Assembly: GCF_020400655.1 (NCBI RefSeq)
Contig: NZ_JAINRC010000008.1
Coordinates: forward strand, 1-64,000
Direction of reading: 5' to 3'
DNA length: 64,000 nucleotides
Source: Streptomyces spinosus
Lineage (GTDB): Bacteria > Actinomycetota > Actinomycetes > Streptomycetales > Streptomycetaceae
Position 1 is the first letter of the stretch. Each line of letters starts with the position of its first letter. The notes beneath the pieces are model-generated. The model was not told the origin of the DNA. It did no database searches and was given only the letters and a program-made list of their open reading frames with translations. The translations under genes and the position numbers were made by a program. Shown piece by piece: positions 28,408-36,702 of this stretch.

Positions 28408-29919
28408 GTGCACACCGCGCCGTCTGACACCGAACAGGTGGGCCGTACGGCACCACCGGGCGGCTCCGCGTCGCGCGTGGGCCGTGAGCTGCCGCAGGTC
28501 GCCGCCGCGCTCGTCGTGGTGCTGATGTTCTGGGTCGTCGTCCGTCTGCCGTGGGCGGGCGACCTCGGCATGCACGCGGCCACGGTCCAGCGCTTCCGGC
28601 ACAGCCTGCTGCACCCCGGCAACCCGCTGGTCGACGCCGACACGCCGAGCCCGTACCACTCGCCCTGGATGCTGCTGCTCGGCACCGTCGCCAGGCTGAC
28701 GGGCCTGTCGGTCTTCGTGGTCCTGCGCCTGGCCGCGCTCACCGGACTGGGTCTGCTGGTGACGGGCGTCCGTCGCTACGTCCGTACGCTGAGCGGGCAC
28801 CGTGCCGCTCCCGCGCTGGCCTTCCTGAGCCTGGTCTTCCTCTGGGGGCCGCTGCTGTTCGACTGGAGCGGCTTCGTCGGGCTGAACTCCCTCGCGCTGA
28901 CGGTCTCTTACCCCAGCGTGTTCGCGCTCGGGCTCGCCTTCCACTTCTGGGCCCGGCTGACGCGGGTGGTGCGCGGGGAGGTGACCTGGGGGGCGTGCCT
29001 GGGGCTGGGCGCCCTGTGGGCGGTGATCCTGCTGTGCCACCAGTTCACGGGCGTGGTGGCCTCGTTGGGCGGGCTGGCGACGGTGCTCGCGGCGCGGCCG
29101 GCGCGCGGGGCGCTGCTCCGGCTGGGCGCCGGGCTGCTGTTGGGCCTGCTGGTGCTGTGGCTCTGGCCGTACTACGACTTCTTCGCGCTGTTCTCCGCCG
29201 GCGCGGACCTGGAAGCCGTCCACCGGCCGCTGTACCAGCACCTGGCCGGGCGGTTCGGGCTGGTGCTGCTCGGGGTGGTGACACTGGGTCTCCGCCTGCG
29301 CAGGGATCACCGCGACCCCCTGGCCCTCTTCTTCCTGTTCGGCGCGCTGGTGTTCGCGGCGGGGGGTCTGACCGGCCACTACTCCTGGGGCCGCGCCCTG
29401 CCCGCCGCGCTGATCCCGGCGCAGCTCGCGGCGGCGCTGGAGGCGGTGTCGGCGGGGCGGGCCGCGGTGCGGCGGGGCTGGGCGTGCGTGCTGCTCGCCG
29501 CGCTGGCGGTGGGGGCGTGGACGCAGGCCGGGACGCTCGGGTACGTGGTGCCGCGGGACGCGCTGCCTGGGGTGGTCGCGGCGAAGTACCACACGCCGTG
29601 GGCGGGTTACCAGTGGATCGTGCGGGCGGGGGTGCGGTACGGGGACGTGGTGATGGCGCGCAAGTTCCCGGCTCGGCAGATCCCCGCGTACGGCCCGTAC
29701 ACCGTGGCCCCCGGGTACCCGGACTTCTTCCTCCCGGACGCCGGGCGCAGGCAGGCGGCGGTGGACCGGTACTTCTCGCCGGCGACCAGTGCGGGTGAAC
29801 GACGGGCGATCCTGCGGGAGTACGGGGTGAAGTGGGTCGTGGGGGGCGGCGAGGCACCGTGGCTCCGCAGGACGGCCGTGGGCCCGGGCGGGCAGGTCCT
29901 GTACCGAGTGGTGCCCTGA
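28408..29919 (+). CDS. Multi-pass membrane protein, GT-C-like
   Basis: 503 aa from GTG 28408. About ten membrane spans run from residue 30 to 370. A soluble C-terminal region includes YHTPWAGYQWIVRAGVRYGD and IPAYGPYTVAPGYPDFFLPD. The layout resembles polyprenyl-phosphate-sugar-dependent GT-C glycosyltransferases, but I cannot point to a certain catalytic motif. It lies at the edge of the wall-polymer locus and converges on the first GT2 gene with 26 nt between stops. A role in wall glycopolymer assembly is inferred from position. Confidence 0.7.
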   Translation: MHTAPSDTEQVGRTAPPGGSASRVGRELPQVAAALVVVLMFWVVVRLPWAGDLGMHAATVQRFRHSLLHPGNPLVDADTPSPYHSPWMLLLGTVARLTGLSVFVVLRLAALTGLGLLVTGVRRYVRTLSGHRAAPALAFLSLVFLWGPLLFDWSGFVGLNSLALTVSYPSVFALGLAFHFWARLTRVVRGEVTWGACLGLGALWAVILLCHQFTGVVASLGGLATVLAARPARGALLRLGAGLLLGLLVLWLWPYYDFFALFSAGADLEAVHRPLYQHLAGRFGLVLLGVVTLGLRLRRDHRDPLALFFLFGALVFAAGGLTGHYSWGRALPAALIPAQLAAALEAVSAGRAAVRRGWACVLLAALAVGAWTQAGTLGYVVPRDALPGVVAAKYHTPWAGYQWIVRAGVRYGDVVMARKFPARQIPAYGPYTVAPGYPDFFLPDAGRRQAAVDRYFSPATSAGERRAILREYGVKWVVGGGEAPWLRRTAVGPGGQVLYRVVP

Positions 29920-29945
29920 GCGGACGGCACGGCGGCGCCCTGCGG

Positions 29946-31610
29946 TTACTTCAGCGCACTCGCCACCAGCCGCGCGGCGTTGCGCACCCGGGGCCGGGCC
30001 AGGCGGCGGACGGCGGGCCGGGTGATCCGGGCCGTCACCCCGACCGGGCGCCAGCGGAACTGCAGCCGGCCCGGGTTGCGGCCCTCCGGTTCGACGGTCA
30101 GCTCGTGGGGGGCCGCACCGGAGTGGTAGTCGATGCGGGCGGTACGTGCGGGGAAGTCCAACGGTGCGAGGAGCAGACCGGAGTTGGACAGGCCCTGCTG
30201 CTCCAGCCGGACCAAGGGGTGCCGTACGCCCTCGAAGCCGTGGAGCGGGACCGGCGCGGACGTGAGGTCGAGGCGGACCGTGCCCTCGAAGACGCCGGGG
30301 CGGACCGGGTCCAGGCGGAAGGGGGTCGTCATGCGGCGTCGGCCGGGGGTCAGGAGCAGAAACGCGCGCTGGGGCCCCACGGGCAGGCGCAGACCGGGGT
30401 CGTAGGTGCGGATCGCCAGGGTCAGGGTCGCCCCCGCGCCGGGCGTCAGCCCCGTGATCTCGTGCCGGAACAGGGCGGTCGGGAACGGCCGGGTGTCCAG
30501 CTCCAGCTCGGACACGTCCAGTTCGCGGCGGGCGCGGTCCGTCGCGGGCACGGTGTCACCCCAGTACGGGACCCCGGTACCGTCGGACGTCACCCGCCGC
30601 GGTGCCACCGCGTGCCCCAGTCCGCGCGCCGCCAGCCGGGCCTCGTCCGTGCGGCCGTCGCGCAGCAGTTCCAGCACCACCCGCTCGGCGCGCGGCAGCC
30701 GGCCGTACGCCTCGGGGGAGAGCGTGTCGAGGTAGGGGTTCATGATGTCCGCGAAGGACGTCAGCCACTCCTCGTCCCGGTAGGGCAGGTCACCGGCGTA
30801 CATCCGGAAGTCGTGCTTGAGGAACTTGTAATCCTTGTCCTCCCGCAGCCCCGCGTGCCCGCTGCTCACCAGGAACTCGTCGATCAGCCGCTGGACGTGC
30901 ACCCGGTCGCCCACGTTGGAGATCTTGTGCCGCTGGTTGGAGATGGAGGCGGAGGAGGCGTCCGCGAACGGCTCGATGTACCAGACGTACACCGGGTCCG
31001 GGATGATCGTGAACGCCCGCGCCAGGCAGTACGCCTGCGCCGAGAACAGCTGGTCCTCGTAGTGGATGCCCTCGGGGAAGCGGAGCCGGTGGCGGTCGAG
31101 GAAGGCGCGCGCGTACATCTTGCTCGTCGACAGGTGCTCGAAGAGGAGACGGGGGTCCGCCTCGATGCCCTCCAGGGTGCGGCGCTCGGCGACCAGGTGC
31201 GGCATCCAGGTCGAGCGGCGGCCGTTGTCCACCCGGACCCGGCGGACCGCGCCCATGGTGAAGTCGACGTCGCGCTCGCGGTGCGCGGCGAGCAGCGACT
31301 CGACGGCGCGCGGCGGGAGTTCGTCGTCGCTGTCCAGGAACATCAGGTACGGCGCCCGGGCGATCTCGATGGCCCGGTTGCGCGGTGCGCTGCACCCGCC
31401 GCTGTTCTCCGGCAGCCGGAGGTAGCGGATGCGGTGGTCCTGGGCCGCCAGCTTCCGGGCCACCGCGGGAGTTTCGTCCGTGGAGTGGTCGTCGCTGATG
31501 ACGATCTCGATGTTCGCGTGGGTCTGCGCGCGCAGCGAGGCCACCGCGCGGGGCAGACGGGCCGCGTCGTTGTAGACGATGACCGTGACCGTGACGTCGG
31601 GGCGGGTCAT
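29946..31610 (-). CDS. GT2 family glycosyltransferase with C-terminal beta-rich domain
   Basis: 554 aa from ATG 31610, overlapping the upstream gene by 4 nt (ATGA). The GT-A domain has the nucleotide-binding DDHSTD (residues 40-45), NSGGCSAPRN, and the metal-binding DSDD (93-96). Residues of about 340-554 form a separate beta-rich domain. Its size and layout recall the S. aureus wall-teichoic-acid glycosyltransferase TarS, which decorates polymer and oligomerises through its C-terminus. That analogy is inference. Likely role: adding sugars to the wall polymer made by the neighbouring TagF-like enzyme. Confidence 0.85.
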   Translation of the reverse strand: MTRPDVTVTVIVYNDAARLPRAVASLRAQTHANIEIVISDDHSTDETPAVARKLAAQDHRIRYLRLPENSGGCSAPRNRAIEIARAPYLMFLDSDDELPPRAVESLLAAHRERDVDFTMGAVRRVRVDNGRRSTWMPHLVAERRTLEGIEADPRLLFEHLSTSKMYARAFLDRHRLRFPEGIHYEDQLFSAQAYCLARAFTIIPDPVYVWYIEPFADASSASISNQRHKISNVGDRVHVQRLIDEFLVSSGHAGLREDKDYKFLKHDFRMYAGDLPYRDEEWLTSFADIMNPYLDTLSPEAYGRLPRAERVVLELLRDGRTDEARLAARGLGHAVAPRRVTSDGTGVPYWGDTVPATDRARRELDVSELELDTRPFPTALFRHEITGLTPGAGATLTLAIRTYDPGLRLPVGPQRAFLLLTPGRRRMTTPFRLDPVRPGVFEGTVRLDLTSAPVPLHGFEGVRHPLVRLEQQGLSNSGLLLAPLDFPARTARIDYHSGAAPHELTVEPEGRNPGRLQFRWRPVGVTARITRPAVRRLARPRVRNAARLVASALK

Positions 31611-33817
31611 GCCGTGGCCTCCTCGGGCGTGGGGGCGGGGGTGCGGTCCTCGATGGGGAGCACCGGCGGCAGCGCGTCCTCCGGTTCGTCCAGGAACACC
31701 CGGCGCACGACCCGTTCGGCGGCGCGCCCGTCGTCGTACTCGCAGAACCGCCGCCGGAACGTGGCCCGCGCCTTGCCCGCGCTCTCGTCGCGCCAGGCGC
31801 CGGAGAGGAAGATCTCGGCCAGCTCCTCCTGGGTGCGGGCGACCTGGCCGGGGTGCTCGGCCATCAGGTCGAAGTAGACGCCGCGGGTGGTCCGGTACGT
31901 CTCCCAGTCGTCGGCGTAGATCACGATCGGGCGGTTCAGGTTGGCGTAGTCGAACATGATCGACGAGTAGTCGGTGACCAGGGCGTCGGCGGCCAGGCAC
32001 AGCTCCTCGACGGGGTCGTAGGAGGAGACGTCGATGATCCGGCCGGAGCGGCGCAGGCCGGTCAGCGGGGAGGCGGCGCCGCCGTAGAAGTAGTGGGCGC
32101 GGACGAGCAGGACGGTGTCGTCGCCGAGGCGGTCGGCGAGGGCGGCGAGGTCGAGGCGGGGGGTGTAGCCGGCCTCGTAGTCGCGGTGGGTGGGGGCGTA
32201 GAGGACGGCGGTCCTGCCCGGGGCGATGCCGAGGCGGTCACGGGCCGCGCGGACGTCGGCCGCGGTGGCCGTGTAGAAGACGTCGTTGCGCGGATAGCCG
32301 TAGTCGAGGGACGTGTAGCGGGACGGGTAGGCGCGCTGCCACATGCGGGTGGAGTGGCTGTTGGCGCTGACGCTGTAGTCCCACTTGTCGACCCGGGTCA
32401 GCAGGGCGGCGAAGTCCAGGCCCTTGGCGGCGGCCGGATGGTCCATCTGGTCCAGGCCCATGCGCTTGAGCGGGGTGCCGTGGTGGGTCTGGAGGTGGAC
32501 CGCGTCCGGGCGTTTGACCACGGCGTTCGGGAAGTTGACGTTGTTCGTCAGGTACTTGGCGGTGGCGAGGGTCTCCCAGTAGCGGCGGGTGCCGGGGACG
32601 ACGTGGTCGGTGCCGGGCGGCAGCAGGGCCTCGTTCTGCTTGTTCACCACCCACACCGGGCGGATGTGCGGGGCGAGTTCGGCGAGCTTGGCGGCGATGG
32701 CGGCCGGGTTGCAGGCCACTCCGCGCTCCCAGTAGGCCGCGAACACGGCGAGGTGCGGGTCCACCGGGCGGCTCAGGGCGCGCTGGTACTGGTGGTCGCG
32801 GATCCGGGTGCTCAGCTGTTTCCTGCGGGTGCGCACGGCCTTGCGGGCGGCCCGGCGGGTGCGGTTGGCGGCCTGGAACGCGCGGTACTTGGTGTAGGCA
32901 CCCTCCTCCAGCAGCGTGTGCCGCACGCCTTCCAGGCCCGCCGGGCGCCGGTGGTCCTCGGGGCGCCAGCGGACCGCGGCCACGGAGGCGCGGCGGAAGA
33001 ACTCGCGGGCCACCGGGTCGGGCAGCTCCTCGCGGGCGAAGGTGCGGATGAGGTCGCGCACCATCAGGTCGTACAGCACCGTGCGGGGGGCGCGGCGATC
33101 CCTGGCGAGCGCGAGCAGGGACTCGTAGCGGTCGATGAGTGCGAGCCGGTCCTCGGGGGCGCGCGGGGGCAGGCTCTCGGGGCGCAGCACGCGGTGCTCG
33201 TACGCCGTCTGGTTGAGGCAGGCGATCCGGCCGGCGTACAGCAGGGCCGTCTGGGCGGCGCGTTGCTCGTCGTCGGTGTTCAGCCGCTCCTCGTGGGCCC
33301 GCCAGAACGCGGTACGCAGGGCGCGGTTGCCGAGCAGCGGGGTGAGCCGCAGCAGGTCGGCGGTCTCGTCCAGGGACCGGCCCGCCCGGCCGACGGCGGC
33401 GAGGTGGCGGCCGTCGCGGGAGGGCTTGGCGGCGGTCTGCCAGGTGGTGGTGACGTGGTCGAACAGCAGGACGTCGACGGGGTCGCCGGAGGCGGTGGCG
33501 TCCAGCTCGGCGGTCCGCTCGGCGATCAGGCGGGGGGCGCCGGCCGGCAGGCCGTCCTTGGCGTGGACGAAGTGCAGCCAGCGGCCGGACGCGCGGGCGG
33601 CGCCGGCCGCCCGGGCCTCCGGGTCACCGGTGCCGTCGGGCAGCGGGACGACGATCGTCTCGGGCGCGTGGTGCTCGGCCGTCTCCAGGGCCCAGTCGCC
33701 GACGGCGGCGACGATCACCTCACAGCCGGTGAGGGGGTGGGCGTCCAAGGAGTCCAGCAGATCGGTCAGATGCCCCTGTGCGTTCGGCCCGTGGACGATC
33801 ACGCTCAACTGGGGCAT
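31607..33817 (-). CDS. TagF-like CDP-glycerol glycerophosphotransferase with degenerate GT2 N-terminus (paralogue A)
   Basis: 736 aa from ATG 33817 (AAGGAG upstream). Residues 1-120 keep the GT2 opening (QLSVIVHGPN), but the metal site is lost: HAKD (85-88) replaces DSDD and AVGDW replaces DDxSxD. The C-terminal Glyphos_transf domain (about 365-715) looks intact, with HHGTPLK near residue 446, LYAPTHRD, LVRAHYF, and VTDYSSIMFDYANLNRP. Such enzymes polymerise glycerol- or ribitol-phosphate onto a lipid carrier. It is the first gene of a two-gene unit with the GT2 gene and has an AT-rich promoter upstream. Confidence 0.88.
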   Translation of the reverse strand: MPQLSVIVHGPNAQGHLTDLLDSLDAHPLTGCEVIVAAVGDWALETAEHHAPETIVVPLPDGTGDPEARAAGAARASGRWLHFVHAKDGLPAGAPRLIAERTAELDATASGDPVDVLLFDHVTTTWQTAAKPSRDGRHLAAVGRAGRSLDETADLLRLTPLLGNRALRTAFWRAHEERLNTDDEQRAAQTALLYAGRIACLNQTAYEHRVLRPESLPPRAPEDRLALIDRYESLLALARDRRAPRTVLYDLMVRDLIRTFAREELPDPVAREFFRRASVAAVRWRPEDHRRPAGLEGVRHTLLEEGAYTKYRAFQAANRTRRAARKAVRTRRKQLSTRIRDHQYQRALSRPVDPHLAVFAAYWERGVACNPAAIAAKLAELAPHIRPVWVVNKQNEALLPPGTDHVVPGTRRYWETLATAKYLTNNVNFPNAVVKRPDAVHLQTHHGTPLKRMGLDQMDHPAAAKGLDFAALLTRVDKWDYSVSANSHSTRMWQRAYPSRYTSLDYGYPRNDVFYTATAADVRAARDRLGIAPGRTAVLYAPTHRDYEAGYTPRLDLAALADRLGDDTVLLVRAHYFYGGAASPLTGLRRSGRIIDVSSYDPVEELCLAADALVTDYSSIMFDYANLNRPIVIYADDWETYRTTRGVYFDLMAEHPGQVARTQEELAEIFLSGAWRDESAGKARATFRRRFCEYDDGRAAERVVRRVFLDEPEDALPPVLPIEDRTPAPTPEEATA

Positions 33818-33839
33818 CGCGATGGACTCCTTCGGCTCG

Positions 33840-33900
33840 TCGTCTCCCGCCGCACCCTTCATAACATACTGTCATTAAACGGATGAAAGGGATAACTACG
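33840..33900 (-). promoter_or_regulatory. AT-rich promoter region of the TagF-A operon
   Basis: This segment is markedly AT-rich for the genome. On the minus strand TATGTT (33878-33873) is a good -10, giving a leader of about 50 nt before the SD of paralogue A. No clear -35 is seen. Confidence 0.4.
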
Positions 33901-33919
33901 GTTGGCGTAAGAGCTGCGC

Positions 33920-34819
33920 TCAGGAAGGAAGACCGGCTTTCACGGCGTCCGGTTGCGTTGTGCCCGTTTTTGTGGCGTCCGGCTTCGCTTTTGTGGCATC
34001 CGCCTTCGGTGCTGGCTTCTTGGCGGCCGGTTTCTTGTCACCGGTGAACGCCTCGTACTCCTTCATGACGTCCTCGGTCGGCCCGTCCATGCGCAGCTCG
34101 CCGCGTTCCAGCCACAGGACCCGCTCGCAGGTGTCACGGATCGACTTGTTGTTGTGGCTGACCAGGAAGACCGTGCCCGCGTGCTGCCGCAGCTCGCGGA
34201 TCCGCGCCTCCGAACGCTTCTGGAAGGAGCGGTCGCCGGTGGCCAGTGCCTCGTCGATCAGCAGGACGTCGTGGTCCTTGGCGGCGGCGATGGAGAAGCG
34301 CAGGCGGGCCGCCATGCCGGAGGAGTACGTGCGCATCGGCAGGGTGATGAAGTCGCCCTTCTCGTTGATGCCCGAGAAGTCGACGATGTCCTGGTAGCGC
34401 TCCTTGATCTGCTCCCGGGACATGCCCATGGCGAGCCCGCCGAGGAAGACGTTCCGCTCGCCCGTGAGGTCGTTCATCAGGGCCGCGTTGACGCCCAGCA
34501 GGGAGGGCTGGCCATCGGTGTAGATGCGCCCGTTCTCCACCGGGAGCAGGCCCGCGACCGCCTTCAGCAGGGTGGACTTCCCGGAGCCGTTGGTCCCGAT
34601 GAGTCCGATCGCCTCACCCTTGTGGGCGACGAAGGACACCTTCTTGACCGCGTGCACCTTGCGCACGCCGGCCGCCTTCTCGGCCTGCTTGCGGCGCAGG
34701 ATGCGGTTGAGGGCGGCGGTGGCGGAGCCCCGGCCGGCGCCGGTGCCGTTCACCCGGTAGACGATGTCGACGCGGTCGGCGACGACGGTGGGGACCTTCT
34801 CTTCGCTGCGCTCAGCCAC
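33920..34819 (-). CDS. ABC exporter ATPase, TagH-like
   Basis: 299 aa. Walker A is GTNGSGKS (75-82), the signature is YSSGMAARLRFS (165-176), Walker B is VLLIDEALATGD, and the H-loop is FLVSHN. A Gly/Arg/Lys-rich stretch at residues 20-55 precedes the first strand, as in TagH/Wzt-type polysaccharide exporters. The last 40 residues are a Lys/Ala/Pro/Thr-rich low-complexity tail. With the adjacent permease it should export lipid-linked wall polymer. The start overlaps the permease gene by 8 nt. Confidence 0.93.
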   Translation of the reverse strand: MAERSEEKVPTVVADRVDIVYRVNGTGAGRGSATAALNRILRRKQAEKAAGVRKVHAVKKVSFVAHKGEAIGLIGTNGSGKSTLLKAVAGLLPVENGRIYTDGQPSLLGVNAALMNDLTGERNVFLGGLAMGMSREQIKERYQDIVDFSGINEKGDFITLPMRTYSSGMAARLRFSIAAAKDHDVLLIDEALATGDRSFQKRSEARIRELRQHAGTVFLVSHNNKSIRDTCERVLWLERGELRMDGPTEDVMKEYEAFTGDKKPAAKKPAPKADATKAKPDATKTGTTQPDAVKAGLPS

Positions 34820-35726
34820 GGCCGTACGTCTCCTCAGCCTTCCAGAAGTAGATGAAGCCGCCGATGCCCGCGGCCAGGGCCCACCCGATCGCCGCCGCCC
34901 ACACGTGCGGGGGCAGCTGGCTCGCGTGGAAGCTGTCGATCAGCGCGAACCGCATCAGGTCGATGTAGACGGCGGCCGGGTTGATCTCCAGCAGGACGGT
35001 GACGACGTGCGGCAGGTCGTCCTTGTCGGCCAGCTTGTCGATGCTCCACATCACGCCGGACACGTACATCCAGGTGCGCAGCACGAACGGCATCAGCTGG
35101 GCGATGTCCGGGGTCTTCGCGCCCATCCGCGCCATGACCATGGACACGCCGGCGTTGAACGTGAACTGGAGCACCAGGGCCGGCACGGCCAGCACCCAGG
35201 AGACGGAGACCGGCACGCCGAAGCAGAGCAGGATGACGACCAGCGCGGCCATCGAGAACAGCAGCTGCTGGAGCTGCTGGAGCGCGAAGGAGATCGGCAG
35301 GGCGGCGCGCGGGAAGTGCAGGGCGCGGACCAGGCCGAGGTTGCCGGAGATGGCCCGGGTGCCCGCCATGATCGAACTCTGCGTGAAGGTCCAGATGAAC
35401 ACGCCCGTGACCAGGAAGGGCACGTAGTCGGGCACGTTGTGCTTGGTGCCGAGCAGCACGCCGAAGATGAAGTAGTAGACCGCCGCGTTCAGCAGCGGGG
35501 TCATGACCTGCCAGACCTGGCCGAGCTTCGCCTGGCTGTACTGCGCGGTGAGCTTGGCGGTGGCGAAGGCGCCGATGAAGTGGCGGCGGGCCCACAGCTG
35601 GCGGACGTACTCCGGCAGGGTGGGGCGGGCGCCGCTGACCGACAGGCCGTGCCGGGCGGCCAGCGCCGCGAGATCGTCGTCTGCCGGGGCCCGGGTGGGG
35701 GGCGGTGTGTGGAGGACCTGGCTCAC
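34812..35726 (-). CDS. ABC exporter permease, TagG-like
   Basis: 304 aa from GTG 35726. The in-frame sequence further upstream is low-complexity and runs into the regulatory repeats, so the shorter start is preferred. There are six predicted membrane spans, with ABC-2-type features around WQVMTPLLNAAVYYFIFGVLL and a C-terminal FIYFWKAEETYGRG. TagG-type permeases export teichoic acids or related polymers. It is the first gene of the tagGH-like operon, divergent from a TetR gene. Confidence 0.93.
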   Translation of the reverse strand: MSQVLHTPPPTRAPADDDLAALAARHGLSVSGARPTLPEYVRQLWARRHFIGAFATAKLTAQYSQAKLGQVWQVMTPLLNAAVYYFIFGVLLGTKHNVPDYVPFLVTGVFIWTFTQSSIMAGTRAISGNLGLVRALHFPRAALPISFALQQLQQLLFSMAALVVILLCFGVPVSVSWVLAVPALVLQFTFNAGVSMVMARMGAKTPDIAQLMPFVLRTWMYVSGVMWSIDKLADKDDLPHVVTVLLEINPAAVYIDLMRFALIDSFHASQLPPHVWAAAIGWALAAGIGGFIYFWKAEETYGRG

Positions 35727-35835
35727 ATCCGCTGCTTTCGCTCGGGGGGAGGGGGTGCTGCGCCCGGCTTTCGCCGGGGCGCCGCGTCCGGGCCCGTCGT
35801 CCGGCGTTCGCTTACGCTTCTCTTCACGTTCTCTT

Positions 35836-35914
35836 ACGTCGGGACGGGACCGTATCGTCGCAACGCGAGCGTAAGACCAACAGACGTCGGGACGCAACCG
35901 TTTCGTCGTAACGC
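35836..35914. promoter_or_regulatory. Paired operator-like direct repeats between tagG-like and tetR genes
   Basis: Two near-identical 31-bp elements start at 35836 and 35884 (48 bp apart). They share ACGTCGGGACG, then ACCGT, TCGTCG and AACGC. The second covers the promoter of the TetR gene. They are best explained as binding sites for the TetR protein controlling both directions. Confidence 0.6.
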
Positions 35915-35916
35915 CC

Positions 35917-35922
35917 TATGCT
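35917..35922 (+). promoter_or_regulatory. -10 element TATGCT of the tetR-type gene, leaderless candidate
   Basis: TATGCT is followed by 6 nt and ATG 35929. GTG 35923 abuts the hexamer and would lie upstream of any transcript start, so ATG 35929 is preferred. Confidence 0.45.
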
Positions 35923-35928
35923 GTGGGT

Positions 35929-36567
35929 ATGACGACGAACGCCGCCGAGTCAGCCGACGAGCCGCCGGCGCGTCCGCGCCGCCGGGCACCCGCCGGGGCG
36001 GCCGTGCTCCGCGAGGACGTGACCGAGGCGATCCGCGCGGCCGTCTTCGAGGAACTGGCGGCCGTCGGGTACGCGCGCATGTCCATCGAGGGGATCGCCC
36101 GGCGGGCCGGGGTCGGCAAGACGGCGGTGTACCGGCGGTGGCGTTCGAAGCTCCACCTGGTGCTGGACGTCGTCTCGGCGATGGCGGTGACCGGGTTCCC
36201 GGTGCCCGACACCGGCTCCCTGGAAGGTGACCTGCGGCTCCTGTACGAGGTCACGTCCCGCGCCCTGCGCCACCCGGTCGCGTCCCAGATCATCCCCGAC
36301 CTCCAGGCCGAGGCGGCCCGCAACCCCGAGATCGCGGACGCCTTCCAGAAGGCGCTGCGGGACGGGCAGCAAGGGGTGGCCAGCGGGATCATGGCCGCGG
36401 CCGAGGGGCGGGGCGAGGTCCGCGCGGGCGTCGATCCCGACCTGGCCCTGGACCTGATCTCCGGGCCGCTGTACTGGCGCTCGGTGGTCATCCGCTCCCC
36501 GAAGCTGCCGAAGGGGTACCTGGAGAGACTGGCGCGGGCGACGGCGGGTGCGCTGAAGGCGCTCTGA
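35929..36567 (+). CDS. TetR/AcrR family transcriptional regulator
   Basis: 212 aa. The N-terminal HTH is MSIEGIARRAGVGKTAVYRR (about residues 43-62), after an Arg/Pro-rich leader. The C-terminal ligand-binding domain is helical with HPVASQIIPDLQAEA. It is divergent from the tagGH-like exporter operon, and operator-like repeats lie in between, so it probably represses the exporter and itself. The ligand is unknown; a polymer intermediate or envelope-active compound is possible. Confidence 0.92.
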   Translation: MTTNAAESADEPPARPRRRAPAGAAVLREDVTEAIRAAVFEELAAVGYARMSIEGIARRAGVGKTAVYRRWRSKLHLVLDVVSAMAVTGFPVPDTGSLEGDLRLLYEVTSRALRHPVASQIIPDLQAEAARNPEIADAFQKALRDGQQGVASGIMAAAEGRGEVRAGVDPDLALDLISGPLYWRSVVIRSPKLPKGYLERLARATAGALKAL

Positions 36568-36702
36568 GGCGCCCGGCGGGGGCGCGGCGAACCACGCGAT
36601 CAGCCACGGCGGGCCCGCGGCCGGCGTACGGCCCGGGTCCGGCGGGTCTGCCGCGACCGCGCCGCCTTCGGACGCCGCCGCACCCGTCGCACCCGCCGTG
36701 TC

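Noticed and set aside
23415..28742. 1775-codon open frame on the minus strand opposite the NAD-GDH gene
   Set aside because: High-GC codon bias opens antisense frames. The protein is Val/Leu/Gly/Arg-rich without domains, while the plus strand encodes a full known enzyme.
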